Positions 37,939-46,896 of a stretch of DNA of 64,000 nucleotides are shown in pieces (position 1 is the stretch's first letter; every line of letters begins with the position of its first letter). The stretch is from Panacagrimonas sp. (lineage in GTDB: Bacteria; Pseudomonadota; Gammaproteobacteria; Nevskiales; Nevskiaceae), in contig NZ_JAJFBP010000013.1 in the NCBI RefSeq assembly GCF_020697055.1, positions 62,001 through 126,000 on the forward strand, written 5' to 3'. The position numbers were made by a program, and so were the translations under genes. The notes beneath the pieces are model-generated. The model saw only the letters and a program-made list of their open reading frames with translations. It was not told the origin of the DNA and searched no databases.

Positions 37939-38934
37939 TTGATCCCGCGCATCCTGATCACGCCCGGCGAGCCCGCCGGAATCGGTCCCGACCTGGTCCT
38001 GCGCCTGGCGCAGGAATCGTGGAATGCCGAGCTGATCGCGGTGTGCGACCCGCAGCTGATGCGCAGTCGCGCGATGCAGCTGGGTCTGCCCACCGCGTTC
38101 GAGGAAGCCGACCTCGACGCACCGCCCGAGACCCACGAAGCCGGGTTCCTCAACGTGCTGCCGGTGTCCACCGCGGTTCCGGCGCAAGCCGGCCAGCTGG
38201 ACCCGGCCAACGCACCCTACGTGCTCGACACGCTGCGTCGCGCGGTCGCCGAATGCGTCTCCGGTCGCGCGCACGCGCTGGTCACCGGACCGGTGCAGAA
38301 GAGCGTCATCAACGACGCCGGCCACAGCTTCAGCGGCCACACGGAGTTCATCGCCGGCCTGACCCACACCCGCACGCCGGTGATGATGCTGGTGGCCGAT
38401 CGCCTGCGCGTGGCGCTGGTGACCACGCATCTGTCGCTGCGCTCGGTGCCCGCGGCGATCACCAAGACCCGGCTCTCCGCGACGCTGCGCGTGCTCGAGC
38501 GCGACCTGCGCGAGAAGTTCGGCTGCGCACGGCCGCGCATCCTGGTGTGCGGACTCAATCCGCACGCGGGCGAATCGGGCCACCTCGGACGCGAGGAGAT
38601 CGACGTGATCGAACCGGTGATCGCGGACCTGCAGGGCGACGGCATGGACCTGATCGGTCCCCTGCCCGCCGACACGCTGTTCGTGCCGGCCCGCCTGGCC
38701 GACGCGGACGCGGTGCTGGCGATGTACCACGACCAGGGCCTGCCGGTGCTCAAGCACGCGGGCTTCGGCGAGGCGGTGAACGTGACGCTCGGCCTTCCGA
38801 TCATCCGGACCTCGGTGGATCACGGCACCGCGCTGGACCTGGCGGGCACCGGCAAGGCCGACGAGGGCAGCCTGCAGGCGGCGGTCGAACTGGCGATCTC
38901 GCTGGCGCACCTGCGTCACGCCACCAAGGAATGA
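37939..38934 (+). CDS. pdxA: 4-hydroxythreonine-4-phosphate dehydrogenase
   Basis: Pyridoxal-phosphate biosynthesis: oxidises 4-phosphohydroxy-threonine. It has 331 residues, with PGEPAGIGPDLVL at the N-terminus, metal-binding HxGHTEF-type GHSFSGHTEFIA, NPHAGESGHLGREE, and a late HDQGLPVLKHAGFGEAVN. The start is TTG at 37939, with no clear Shine-Dalgarno; the upstream bases come from the MITE. A SurA-coupled start may have been lost. The ATGA overlap with rsmA downstream is intact. Confidence 0.95.
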   Translation: MIPRILITPGEPAGIGPDLVLRLAQESWNAELIAVCDPQLMRSRAMQLGLPTAFEEADLDAPPETHEAGFLNVLPVSTAVPAQAGQLDPANAPYVLDTLRRAVAECVSGRAHALVTGPVQKSVINDAGHSFSGHTEFIAGLTHTRTPVMMLVADRLRVALVTTHLSLRSVPAAITKTRLSATLRVLERDLREKFGCARPRILVCGLNPHAGESGHLGREEIDVIEPVIADLQGDGMDLIGPLPADTLFVPARLADADAVLAMYHDQGLPVLKHAGFGEAVNVTLGLPIIRTSVDHGTALDLAGTGKADEGSLQAAVELAISLAHLRHATKE

Positions 38935-39728
38935 GCGCCGTCGGCGCCAAGAAGCGCTTCGGTCAGCATTTCCTCCACGACCCGCGGATCATCGCGCGCA
39001 TCCTGACCGCGCTCGATCCCCGACCCGGCGAGCGCATCGTCGAGATCGGCCCCGGACGCGGCGCGCTCACCGGCCCGCTGCTGGCCCGGATCGGCTCGCT
39101 GGACGTCGTCGAGATCGATCGCGACGTGGTCGCGCCGCTGCGCGCGGCCTGCGACGACGCCGCAGGCCTGCGCGTCCACCTGGCCGACGCGCTCGAATTC
39201 GACTTCCGCTCGCTGGCGCCGCCGGGCGGTCGCATCCGGCTCGTCGGCAACCTGCCCTACAACATCTCGACGCCGTTGCTGTTCCACCTGCTCGAACAGG
39301 CCGACGCGGTGCAGGACATGCTGTTCATGCTGCAGAAGGAAGTGGTCGACCGGATGGCCGCGGGACCCGACGAGGACGCGTATGGCCGGCTGTCGGTGGC
39401 GCTCGCGGCGCGCGCCGAGGTCGTGCACCTGTTCGACGTCGGACCCGGCGCGTTCAATCCGCCGCCGCAGGTGGACTCGGCGATCGTGCGGCTGGTGCCG
39501 CGCCCGCCGGCGTTCGAGATTCTCGACGCCGCGCTGTTCGACCGCGTCGTCACCGCGGCCTTCGGTCAGCGGCGCAAGCAGCTCGGCAACAGCCTCAAAA
39601 CGATCGCCGACGGTGCGATCTTCGAAGAGGCCGGCATCGAGCCGCGCGAGCGCGCCGAACGGCTCTCGGCGGCGGATTTCGCGCGGCTGGCCAACGCGGT
39701 CGCCCGCCGCTCGAAAAGCAACTGTTGA
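38931..39728 (+). CDS. rsmA: 16S rRNA (adenine1518-N6/adenine1519-N6)-dimethyltransferase
   Basis: Dimethylates the adjacent adenines in the 3' end hairpin of 16S rRNA. It has 265 residues, with KKRFGQHFLHD, motif I EIGPGRGALT, LVGNLPYNIST (motif IV NLPY) and the C-terminal helical domain FGQRRKQLGNSLK. It overlaps pdxA by four bases. The apaG-apaH pair that often follows is absent here; instead a CGCAAAG inverted repeat and a convergent AraC gene follow. Confidence 0.96.
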   Translation: MSAVGAKKRFGQHFLHDPRIIARILTALDPRPGERIVEIGPGRGALTGPLLARIGSLDVVEIDRDVVAPLRAACDDAAGLRVHLADALEFDFRSLAPPGGRIRLVGNLPYNISTPLLFHLLEQADAVQDMLFMLQKEVVDRMAAGPDEDAYGRLSVALAARAEVVHLFDVGPGAFNPPPQVDSAIVRLVPRPPAFEILDAALFDRVVTAAFGQRRKQLGNSLKTIADGAIFEEAGIEPRERAERLSAADFARLANAVARRSKSNC

Positions 39729-39868
39729 ACGCAAAGGCGCAAAGGACGCAAAGGAAAACAATTGCCGCGGATCACACGGATTGTCTCGGGTTCGATCGCG
39801 CCGTCCGCAAGTCGGGATGCGCAGCCCAAAGCATTTCGTCCCTTTGCGTCCTTTGCGCCTTCGCGTTG
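39728..39868. repeat. CGCAAAG inverted repeat, copy 1
   Basis: The left arm AACGCAAAGGCGCAAAGGAC and a right arm of CCTTTGCGTCCTTTGCGCC (then TTCGCGTTG) flank about 80 bp. The same heptad-like CGCAAAG unit recurs at 43466-43532 and 50893-51003. Here it fills the junction between convergent rsmA and the AraC-type gene. It may be a terminator-like or mobile repeat. Confidence 0.85.
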
Positions 39869-39881
39869 AGTCGTTTGCTTT

Positions 39882-40901
39882 TCAGGCAAGCAGCACAGTC
39901 GCCCGAGTCCCCCGGCGCAACTCCCGCGGACACACCCCGAATTCGCGGCGGAAGATCTTGCTGAACGTGCCGGGCTCGCGGAAGCCCCATCGATAGGCGA
40001 TCTCGGTGATGCTGGCGCCGCGCGGATCGACGATCTCGCGCCGGCAGCGTTCCAGCCGGCGTTGCCGGATCCATCCCGCAGGCGTCGTGCTCAGGCCGTC
40101 GAACACGCGATGCAGATGCCGCTCGCTGATGCCGTTGGCGCGGGCGATGCCGCGCGTATCGAGCTCGGGATCGTCGAGATGGGTCTCGACGTAGTTCATC
40201 AGCTGGCGCAGCAGCGCCAGGGAACCGCGCGCAGACCGCGCCAGCGGCACGCGCGCGCGCAGCGTGCTGGCCAGCATCTGCACCGATTCGCCCAGGATCC
40301 CGCCCGCCGCCGGTGCCGGCAGCGCACCGAAACGCTGGTCCAGCGCCACCAGGCGCTGGGCGAACGCACGGCCCAGTCCGGTCGTGGCATCGACGAGGTG
40401 GCCGACGTAGTCGTCGGAGCGCGGCAGCGCCTTGCGCAGCACCTGCTGCGGCACCGCGAGCGTGATCTGGCGCAATCCCGATCCCGTGGTGAAGCGCATC
40501 GGCCGCGTCGTGTCCCACAGTGCGAAATGCCCGCGGCGCAGCGGCAGCGCACGTCCGCCGATCTCCAGCTCGATCGAGCCGTCGGCGATGTAGATCAGGT
40601 TGTAGAAGGCCTCGTCGTCACGCGCGATCTCGCGCGCGCTGCGGGTGCCGACGATGCCGCCCTGCTCGGAGGTCAGGTGCGTGACGCGATAGCCGTCGAA
40701 GCGGCCCTGGCGGATGAAGGCCGGAAAGCGGTCGCAGTCGAACGGGCGGATCTCCCAGCGCATGTGGGCGTCCACGACGAACTGGCGCCAGCAATCGAAC
40801 TGGCGGTTCGGCGCCACGCGGCCGGTGGTCCAGACCTCGAGGTCCTGCCAGCCCTCGATCAGGCCGACCGCGTCGCGGCTGACGGCACTTCCGGTATCCA
40901 A
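39882..40901 (-). CDS. AraC-family transcriptional regulator
   Basis: DNA-binding regulator of 339 residues. The N-terminal ~200 residues match the AraC-binding-like sensor domain (INIYIADGSIEL-type strand LIYIADGSIELEIGG, then HFALWDTTRPMRF). The C-terminal double helix-turn-helix has GIARANGISERHLHRVF and ITEIAYRWGFREPGTFSKIF. It faces the CMD-kinase-VOC-GST cluster across 163 bp and is the natural candidate to control it. Confidence 0.9.
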   Translation of the reverse strand: MDTGSAVSRDAVGLIEGWQDLEVWTTGRVAPNRQFDCWRQFVVDAHMRWEIRPFDCDRFPAFIRQGRFDGYRVTHLTSEQGGIVGTRSAREIARDDEAFYNLIYIADGSIELEIGGRALPLRRGHFALWDTTRPMRFTTGSGLRQITLAVPQQVLRKALPRSDDYVGHLVDATTGLGRAFAQRLVALDQRFGALPAPAAGGILGESVQMLASTLRARVPLARSARGSLALLRQLMNYVETHLDDPELDTRGIARANGISERHLHRVFDGLSTTPAGWIRQRRLERCRREIVDPRGASITEIAYRWGFREPGTFSKIFRREFGVCPRELRRGTRATVLLA

Positions 40902-41064
40902 GCCGATCGTCCATCTCTCTTTCGACCCTGGATTATGGGCCGCTCGCTGCGGGGCGGCATCCGGGTGCGCCCCCGGGGGGCCGCGTTCATGTCAGATCAG
41001 GCCAAGTCATGCGAATCGGACGGGACTAGCATCGACGCTGAACCCACCCCACCGGAGACCGACC

Positions 41065-41646
41065 ATGCTCATCGGAACCGTCAAGCACGAAAACCTGACG
41101 CCCTACCTGCGCAACATCGCCGACGACCTGTATCCGAAGGTCGATCCGGCGTTCATGCCGCACTTCCAGGAATACATCGGGATGCTGGGCAATATCCCCA
41201 AGCACTGCGAGACCTTCTTCCCGTACTACTTCTCGATCTGGTTCGACAACAAGCTCGGACCCCGCATCACCGAACTGGCGCGCCTGGCCATCGCCCAGGG
41301 TACGCAGTGCCAGCTGTGCCAGGCCGTGCGCTACACGCCTGAAGTCCAGGAGAAGGACGTCTCGGCCGTTCCGGGCATCGACTCGTCGACGCTCAACGAC
41401 AAGGAGCGCGCCGTGGTCCGTTTCGCGACCTTGTTCGGCAACAACCACCACGACATCACCCCCGAGCACTTCGCCGACCTGAAGAAGTACTTCAGCGACG
41501 AGCAGATCACCGAGCTGCTGATGTGGAGCGCAATGGCCCTGGGCCTGGGCCGCATCCTGAAGGTGACGCAGCTGGTCAGCGCCGCCTGCCCGCTGCCGGA
41601 CACCGGCGCGGTGGACTGGGTGAAGCAGTCGAAGAAAGCGGCCTGA
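41065..41646 (+). CDS. Carboxymuconolactone decarboxylase/AhpD-like protein
   Basis: A 193-residue all-helical protein with the CMD/AhpD redox motif CQLCQAVRY (Cys82, Cys85). A Glu/His helix pattern precedes it (GPRITELARLAIAQGTQ) and a dimer helix follows it (LLMWSAMALGLGRI). AhpD-like members reduce peroxiredoxin adducts; CMD members act in aromatic ring cleavage. GGAG sits eight bases before the ATG. It is the first gene of a four-gene cluster. Confidence 0.8.
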   Translation: MLIGTVKHENLTPYLRNIADDLYPKVDPAFMPHFQEYIGMLGNIPKHCETFFPYYFSIWFDNKLGPRITELARLAIAQGTQCQLCQAVRYTPEVQEKDVSAVPGIDSSTLNDKERAVVRFATLFGNNHHDITPEHFADLKKYFSDEQITELLMWSAMALGLGRILKVTQLVSAACPLPDTGAVDWVKQSKKAA

Positions 41647-41684
41647 TCGATCGAGAAAAAAAGAAAAACGCCGAGGAGAAAGGA

Positions 41685-42764
41685 ATGCCGCAGAGCATCG
41701 CCATCGTCACGCCCGAACAGGTGGACGCCAAATGGATGACGCAGGCCCTCGGTCGTCGCGGGATCGACGCGACGGTCGAGAGCCTGACGATGGACCAGGT
41801 CGGGACCGGCCAGTTGGGCGAGACCCGCCGTTTTCACCTGACGTACAAGGGCAGCGCGCCGCCGAACGCGCCCGCGTCGGTGGTCGGAAAGTTTCCGTCG
41901 GCCAACGCGACGGCGGCCGAGTCGGGCAAGACGATGGGCTTCTATCGCTCGGAGGTGATGTTCTACAAGGAGCTCGCCCATCGCGCGAAGATCCGCACGC
42001 CGTCGGTGTACGTCGCGGAGATCAACGAGGCCAACGACTTCACGCTGATCTTCGAGGACCTCGCGCCGGCCCGGCAGGGCGACCAGTTCAAGGGCTGCAC
42101 GCTGGCCGAGGCGCGCAGCGCGCTCAAGGAAGCGGCGCTGCTGCACTCGGCGTTCTGGAACGACCCGGAGCTGCTGAAGAAGCCCGATTGGCTGTACGTC
42201 CCCGAAGGTGCGCAGGGCTTCTACACCACCGAGCTGATCGAGCGTTCTTGGGCGCACGTCTGCAAGGAGTACACCGACTACCTGACGCCCGAGTTCAAGA
42301 TGGTCGGCGACAAGTACGTCAAGAACCACGCGTACTGGAACCGTCCGCGCGAACTGCCCAAGACGTTCTCGCACTGCGATTTCCGTCCCGACAACATGCT
42401 GTTCGGCGGACCCAACGATCGCATCTGCGTGGTCGACTGGCAGACCAGCAACTTCCTGGGTACGGGAATGGACGTCGCGTATTTCCTGAGCGGCATCTTC
42501 GATCGGGAGACGCGCAAGGCCAACGAACGCCAGCTGCTCAAGGAGTACCACGCGGACCTGCTGGCCAACGGCGTGAAGGACTACGACTTCGATCACCTGA
42601 TGCGCGACTATGCGCACTACAGCTTCGCGGTAATCGCGGTCGCGATGACCGCGACGCTGATCGTCAAGCGCACCGAACGCGGCGACAAGATGCTGATGCA
42701 CATGGCGCTCGGCGGCGCGCTGCAGGCGCTCGACAACAACGCGCTCGACATGCTGCCCGGCTGA
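41685..42764 (+). CDS. APH/CHK-type small-molecule kinase (ecdysteroid kinase-like family)
   Basis: Phosphotransferase of 359 residues with the kinase catalytic loop FSHCDFRPDNMLFGG (HxDxxxxN) and the metal Asp in VVDWQTSN. The N-lobe shows SVYVAEINEANDFTLIFEDL, typical of the CHK/DUF1679 group, whose best-known members phosphorylate steroid-like or other hydrophobic alcohols. An SD GAGGAGAAAGGA precedes the ATG by a short space. It is placed between the CMD and VOC genes. Confidence 0.8.
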   Translation: MPQSIAIVTPEQVDAKWMTQALGRRGIDATVESLTMDQVGTGQLGETRRFHLTYKGSAPPNAPASVVGKFPSANATAAESGKTMGFYRSEVMFYKELAHRAKIRTPSVYVAEINEANDFTLIFEDLAPARQGDQFKGCTLAEARSALKEAALLHSAFWNDPELLKKPDWLYVPEGAQGFYTTELIERSWAHVCKEYTDYLTPEFKMVGDKYVKNHAYWNRPRELPKTFSHCDFRPDNMLFGGPNDRICVVDWQTSNFLGTGMDVAYFLSGIFDRETRKANERQLLKEYHADLLANGVKDYDFDHLMRDYAHYSFAVIAVAMTATLIVKRTERGDKMLMHMALGGALQALDNNALDMLPG

Positions 42765-42776
42765 GGTCGCACCATC

Positions 42777-43454
42777 ATGAAGCTCGCAAAGCCCCATCTC
42801 GACATCGGCCTGTTCACCCGCCAGATCAGCAAGCATCGCGAGTTCTGGGGCGGCACCGTCGGGCTGCGACTGGACCATGAGCTCGAGCTGAAGAAAGGCT
42901 GGGTGCAGCACCGCTTCGACGCCCACGACTCGGTGGTGAAGGTCAATCACTGGGCCGACGACCTGCCGCCGCTGCCGCCCACCGGCTACGTCGGTCTCAC
43001 CATCGCGCGCGAAGGCACCAGCGGATGGGAAGGCCGCCATCCGGACGGCAACTGGGTGCGCCTGGTGCCGCCGGGCACCGACGGCGTGACCCGCATCGGC
43101 ATCACGGTGCGCACGCCCCAACCCGCCCGGATGATGGGTTTCTACATCGATGCGATGGAGTTCGACCGCGTGGGGCCGTTCACCGCGCGCTGCGGCGACA
43201 CGATGCTGTTCGTCGAGGAAGGTCCCGGCGGCAGCGAGACCGACGACTTCATCGGACCTGCGTTCCGCTACCTGACGGTGCAGATCTTCGATGCCGACCA
43301 GTCGATGAAGGACATCGTCGCGCGCGGCGGACGCATCGCGCGCGAAGCGGTCAGCTTCAAGGACGTCGCGCGCTACGGCTTCGTCAAGGATCCGGACGGC
43401 AACTGGATCGAGATGTCGGCGCGTACCTCTCTGACGGGTGTCAAACCGGCTTGA
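42777..43454 (+). CDS. VOC (glyoxalase/extradiol dioxygenase fold) protein
   Basis: A 225-residue protein of two beta-alpha-beta-beta-beta modules. The first (1-90) runs from KPHLDIGLFTRQI to GYVGLTIAREG, and the second (100-220) from RIGITVRTPQPARMMGFYID to FVKDPDGNWIEMSA. The DPDGN(L/W)IE ending is the standard VOC glyoxalase signature. The metal ligands cannot be fully assigned by eye. It follows the kinase by 12 bp. Confidence 0.82.
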   Translation: MKLAKPHLDIGLFTRQISKHREFWGGTVGLRLDHELELKKGWVQHRFDAHDSVVKVNHWADDLPPLPPTGYVGLTIAREGTSGWEGRHPDGNWVRLVPPGTDGVTRIGITVRTPQPARMMGFYIDAMEFDRVGPFTARCGDTMLFVEEGPGGSETDDFIGPAFRYLTVQIFDADQSMKDIVARGGRIAREAVSFKDVARYGFVKDPDGNWIEMSARTSLTGVKPA

Positions 43455-43465
43455 GAAAAGCGTTT

Positions 43466-43532
43466 CAACGCAAAGTCGCAAAGAGAAGCCGGATCAGTTG
43501 AAACCTTTGCGTCCTTTGCGCCTTTGCGTTGA
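43466..43532. repeat. CGCAAAG inverted repeat, copy 2
   Basis: CAACGCAAAGTCGCAAAGAG faces a right arm of CCTTTGCGTCCTTTGCGCC (then TTTGCGTTG). It sits 11 bp after the VOC gene and 40 bp before the GST-like gene, i.e. inside the presumed operon. A folded transcript here could modulate expression of the downstream gene. Confidence 0.85.
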
Positions 43533-43572
43533 TCTGTAGCCTTACCTGTAGGCAGATAGAAAGGGATAGAAC

Positions 43573-44349
43573 ATGGCCAACTACGTCGAAGTCGCCGACG
43601 CCATCCCGATGCAGGGTCTGCGCGTCGTGCTCACGCCCATGGTTCCCGGACCTTTCAGCGAAGCGGCCAAGGGCATCCTGCACGTCAAGAAGCTGAAGTA
43701 CGTGAAGGCGCGCCAGGACATCCTGGGGCCCAACCCCGATCTGCTGCGCTGGAGCGGACAGACCACCGCGCCGGTTGCATGCTGGAACGACGAGCCGCCG
43801 CGTTCCACGTGGCTCGAGCAGCTCTACCTGTTCGAGCGCCTTGCACCGACGCCGCGCCTGATTCCCGAGGACTGGGACGAGCGGGTGCTGATGATCGGAC
43901 TCGCCAACGAGCTCTGCAGCGAGAACGGTTTCACCTGGAACCGCCGCCACATCATGGTCCGCGACTTCACCAGGCCCGAACATCCCGCCTCGACGCGCGA
44001 GGTCTACGAACGGCTGGGCAGGAAATACTGGTACAGCGACGAGGCCGGCGCTGCGGCGCCGCGACGTTGCGCCGAAATCCTGGGACGCCTGCATCGCCAG
44101 CTCGAGCAGCAGCACGCGCGCGGCAGCCGCTTTCTGATCGGCAAGACGCTCAGCGCCCTCGACATCTACTGGGCCTGCGTGGCGGCGATGCTCGAACCGC
44201 TGCCCAACGATCTGTGCCCGATGCCCGACATGTTCCGCGACGTCTACACCAACACCGATCCGGTCCTGAAGAAGGCCACGACGCCGCTGCTGATGCAGCA
44301 TCGCGATTTCATCTACCGCGAGTTCCTCGAACTGCCGGTCGATCTGTGA
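43573..44349 (+). CDS. Glutathione S-transferase-like protein
   Basis: A 258-residue GST-fold protein. Its N-terminal domain has PFSEAAKGILHVKKLKY and TTAPVACWNDEPP, with cis-Pro in the usual place. The C-terminal domain carries RFLIGKTLSALDIYWACVAAM. It ends with the regular final helix. It may conjugate or isomerise a product of the same cluster. It is separated from the VOC gene by the CGCAAAG repeat. Confidence 0.8.
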   Translation: MANYVEVADAIPMQGLRVVLTPMVPGPFSEAAKGILHVKKLKYVKARQDILGPNPDLLRWSGQTTAPVACWNDEPPRSTWLEQLYLFERLAPTPRLIPEDWDERVLMIGLANELCSENGFTWNRRHIMVRDFTRPEHPASTREVYERLGRKYWYSDEAGAAAPRRCAEILGRLHRQLEQQHARGSRFLIGKTLSALDIYWACVAAMLEPLPNDLCPMPDMFRDVYTNTDPVLKKATTPLLMQHRDFIYREFLELPVDL

Positions 44350-44363
44350 ACGACAAACGAAAC

Positions 44364-44392
44364 GACGGTCCCGGCATGGATCCGGGACCGTC
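44364..44392. terminator. Bidirectional hairpin terminator
   Basis: GACGGTCCCGG pairs exactly with CCGGGACCGTC across a 7-nt loop, between the convergent GST-like and DUF4410 genes. No long T-run is present on either strand. Confidence 0.65.
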
Positions 44393-44413
44393 GGCTTCCG
44401 CTTCGTTGCGAGC

Positions 44414-45025
44414 TCAGTTTCCGGCGGTCATCGCCTTTTCACGCAGCGATCCGGCCGCCAGCGACTTGCTGCGCGACGGATCGGCGTTCGGCTTCGACGC
44501 CGCGACGGCGGTGCCGGTGGTTCCCTTCAGGCCGTTGGCGACGGCTTCGGCGAACGGGTTCTCGACATCGAGGATCGTCGTCGACGCACCGTAGATGCCG
44601 CCCCAGGCGAACGTCTTTTCAACGGTGAACTGGTTGACCACTTCGTCGCCCGGATTGAGGAAGACCTTCACTTCGGCGTCGATGTGGATCTGACCCAGGC
44701 CGGCGAGCATGGCACGCGCGAACGCATTGCCCTTCTCGTAACGCGTGACGGTGACCTGCACCCGGTACGGACGCGCCGCGTCGGCGTCGGCCTGCGGCTG
44801 GAACTGCCGGCTGATCTTCTCGGCGATTCGCGAACGGTCGGAGTCCAGCAGTTCGATGTCGCGCGAAGCGACCGCGACTTTGACCTCCGGCGAATCCGTT
44901 GCCTTGAGCGTGTGCTCGGTCTTGGGTGCGACGGCGTACTGCGCCCGCGGCACGTTCGACGCACAGCCGGAAAAAAGGACGAGTGCGCCCAGCGCGAGAA
45001 CCGTCGCGCGAATCGATCGATACAT
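44414..45025 (-). CDS. DUF4410-type lipoprotein
   Basis: Envelope lipoprotein of 203 residues. The signal peptide ends in the lipobox FSGC at residues 18-21. The mature domain has RSRIAEKISRQF and RYRVQVTVTRYEKGNAFARAML-type strands and fits DUF4410, whose function is unknown. An Ala/Lys-rich tail ends the protein. The start at 45025 gives MYRSIRATVLALGALVLF. It is convergent with the GST-like gene. Confidence 0.75.
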   Translation of the reverse strand: MYRSIRATVLALGALVLFSGCASNVPRAQYAVAPKTEHTLKATDSPEVKVAVASRDIELLDSDRSRIAEKISRQFQPQADADAARPYRVQVTVTRYEKGNAFARAMLAGLGQIHIDAEVKVFLNPGDEVVNQFTVEKTFAWGGIYGASTTILDVENPFAEAVANGLKGTTGTAVAASKPNADPSRSKSLAAGSLREKAMTAGN

Positions 45026-45205
45026 TTGAAGTGGCCTCCTGGCCGTGATGGGAATGGAGCCGGAGGTCTTTTTGGTGGGGCCCCGGACGGTGGAGCGATC
45101 GCCCAACCGTGACGTCAGCATCAGCGACGCGGGCTTCGCTTTGGGTCTGTCGTCGACGAATGGATCACATTGGGAAGACGGACGGAGTGCAGGTTCGCGC
45201 CGCGT

Positions 45206-45694
45206 TCAGCGACGCGACATCTCGTCGCCGGACGGCGCGCATTCCGCAAATAGAACGGCGCGCGTCGGCCAGCCTTCCATGAAGTTCAGGCGGCCATGGA
45301 ACGGTCCGCAATGCGGACGGCGCAGCCGCGGGAACAACGGCCAGCTCAGCAGCGACAGGCTCATGCCCAGCGCGTGCAGCGGCAGGTAGGCCGGACCGGC
45401 GAACTGTCCCTGCAGCGTGTGCACGCGCTCGTGCGGACCCAGTCCATGCGCGTGGCGTCCATACAGGATCACGTTGCCGAGCGTGATCGCGCCGTGCGGC
45501 GCCAGCCGGTTCATCAACGGACAGTCGACGAACTCGATCGCGTTGTGGCCCACGATCACGCGACCGCCGAAACCCAGCGTCGCGCCACCGAACGCCAGGC
45601 CGATCACCGTGTTCGGCAGATTCCAGGCCTTGCCGACCAGGTCGAGCGCGATCCGCGCGCCGCGCAGGATCGTCAGAGCTGCAGGTCGATCCAT
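45206..45694 (-). CDS. Small protein with a HExxH zinc-peptidase-like motif
   Basis: A 162-residue protein that starts 22 bp inside the moeA 3' end, so it is coupled to the Mo-cofactor operon. It has two hydrophobic stretches (VIGLAFGGATLGFGG and GPAYLPLHALGMSLSLLSW). The motif HERVH at 88-92 is followed by TLQGQFAGP, which resembles minimal HExxH metallopeptidase-like or DUF families. A conserved-looking FHGRLNFMEGWPTRA lies near the end. Function is unknown; zinc binding is an inference from the motif. Confidence 0.68.
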   Translation of the reverse strand: MDRPAALTILRGARIALDLVGKAWNLPNTVIGLAFGGATLGFGGRVIVGHNAIEFVDCPLMNRLAPHGAITLGNVILYGRHAHGLGPHERVHTLQGQFAGPAYLPLHALGMSLSLLSWPLFPRLRRPHCGPFHGRLNFMEGWPTRAVLFAECAPSGDEMSRR

Positions 45695-46896
45695 CGCACG
45701 ACGCTGCCGGCCGGCAACGGAAGGGGGCTCGCCGCGACCCAGGCCAGGCGATCGGCGGATGCCAGGTTGCCGAGCATGTGCGAGGCCTGGTTGGGCTGCG
45801 GGTGCACGCGCGTCAGGCCGCGTGCGTCGGACTCGATGCGAACGCGCACCCAGGATTCGCGCTCGCTGTCGGGCTTGATGCCGGTCACCAGCACGCCGGT
45901 GGCGACCTGCGGTCCGGGCTCGGCCACGCCTTCCAGGCGATCGAGCGCGCGGCGCACGAAGCTGACCAGGTTCACCAGCACCGAGGCCGGGTTGCCGGGA
46001 AGACCCATCAGCAGCGCATCGCCCCGGCGCGCGACGTACAACGGCTTGCCCGGCTTCTGCGCGACCTTCCACAGCACGCGCCGCGCGCCGAGCTGTTCGG
46101 CTCCCGGTGCGATCAGGTCGCGATCGCCCACCGACACGCCGCCAGTGGTGATCACCAGATCGGCCTCGGCGAAGGCGCGCGACAACGCGTCCTGCACCGC
46201 CTGCTCGGTATCGGCGACGTGTTCGACGCGCACGTCGCGATAGCCCGCCTGCGCCAGCCAGCCCGAAACCAGCGGCCCATTGGCGTTGTAGACCTCGCCG
46301 GGACGCAGCTCGCGGCCCGCGTCGATCACCTCGTCGCCGCTGACCAGTACGCGGATGCGCGGTGCACGGCGCACCGCCAGCTCGGCGACGCCGGCCATCG
46401 ACAGCAACGCGACGTGCCCGGCGTTGAGGCGGCGACCGGCTTCGATCAGCGGCGTACCGCGACGCAGTTCCTCGCCCTGCGGGCGGATGTCCTGCCCGAC
46501 CGGCGTCGGCCGTTCGATCGACACCGCGTCGTCGCCGTCGCGTCGCGTCCATTCCTGGCGCACGACCGCGTCGGCGCCTTCCGGGATCAGGCCCCCGGTA
46601 TAGATGCGGCACGCGTGGCCTTCGGGCAGGCGCGGACGCCGTTCATGCGGCCCCGCGGCGACGGTCTGTGCCAGCGGCAGCCGCGCCGGCGCATCGGCGG
46701 CCCGCAGCGCATAGCCGTCCATCGCGCTCTGGTCGAACGGCGGCAGGTCGCAGGCGGCGGTGACGGTCTGGATCGTGACGCGGTTGAGCGCGGCGCCGAT
46801 GCCGACCTGGACCGCCGGCAGCGGCTCGATCGCCGCGTCGAGCAGCGCCATGGCCTGCTCGATGCCCGGCAACGACGCGCTCACCGGCGCGCTCAC
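45673..46896 (-). CDS. moeA: Molybdopterin molybdotransferase
   Basis: Inserts molybdate into adenylylated molybdopterin. It has 407 residues, against 411 in E. coli. It carries PPFDQSAMDGYALR, GADAVVRQEWT, the MPT-binding TTGGVSVGDRDLI and LMGLPGNPASVLVNL, and the C-terminal domain IV. The start is GTG at 46896, overlapping the stop of the moaC-moaB fusion (GTGA). It belongs to the same operon as moaA, moaD and moaE. Confidence 0.93.
   Translation of the reverse strand: MSAPVSASLPGIEQAMALLDAAIEPLPAVQVGIGAALNRVTIQTVTAACDLPPFDQSAMDGYALRAADAPARLPLAQTVAAGPHERRPRLPEGHACRIYTGGLIPEGADAVVRQEWTRRDGDDAVSIERPTPVGQDIRPQGEELRRGTPLIEAGRRLNAGHVALLSMAGVAELAVRRAPRIRVLVSGDEVIDAGRELRPGEVYNANGPLVSGWLAQAGYRDVRVEHVADTEQAVQDALSRAFAEADLVITTGGVSVGDRDLIAPGAEQLGARRVLWKVAQKPGKPLYVARRGDALLMGLPGNPASVLVNLVSFVRRALDRLEGVAEPGPQVATGVLVTGIKPDSERESWVRVRIESDARGLTRVHPQPNQASHMLGNLASADRLAWVAASPLPLPAGSVVRWIDLQL

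Noticed and set aside
40943..40985. Sequence resembling the MITE interior in the AraC/CMD promoter region
   Set aside because: Only a short shared TCGCTGCGGGGC block; no inverted arms or TA duplication could be found.
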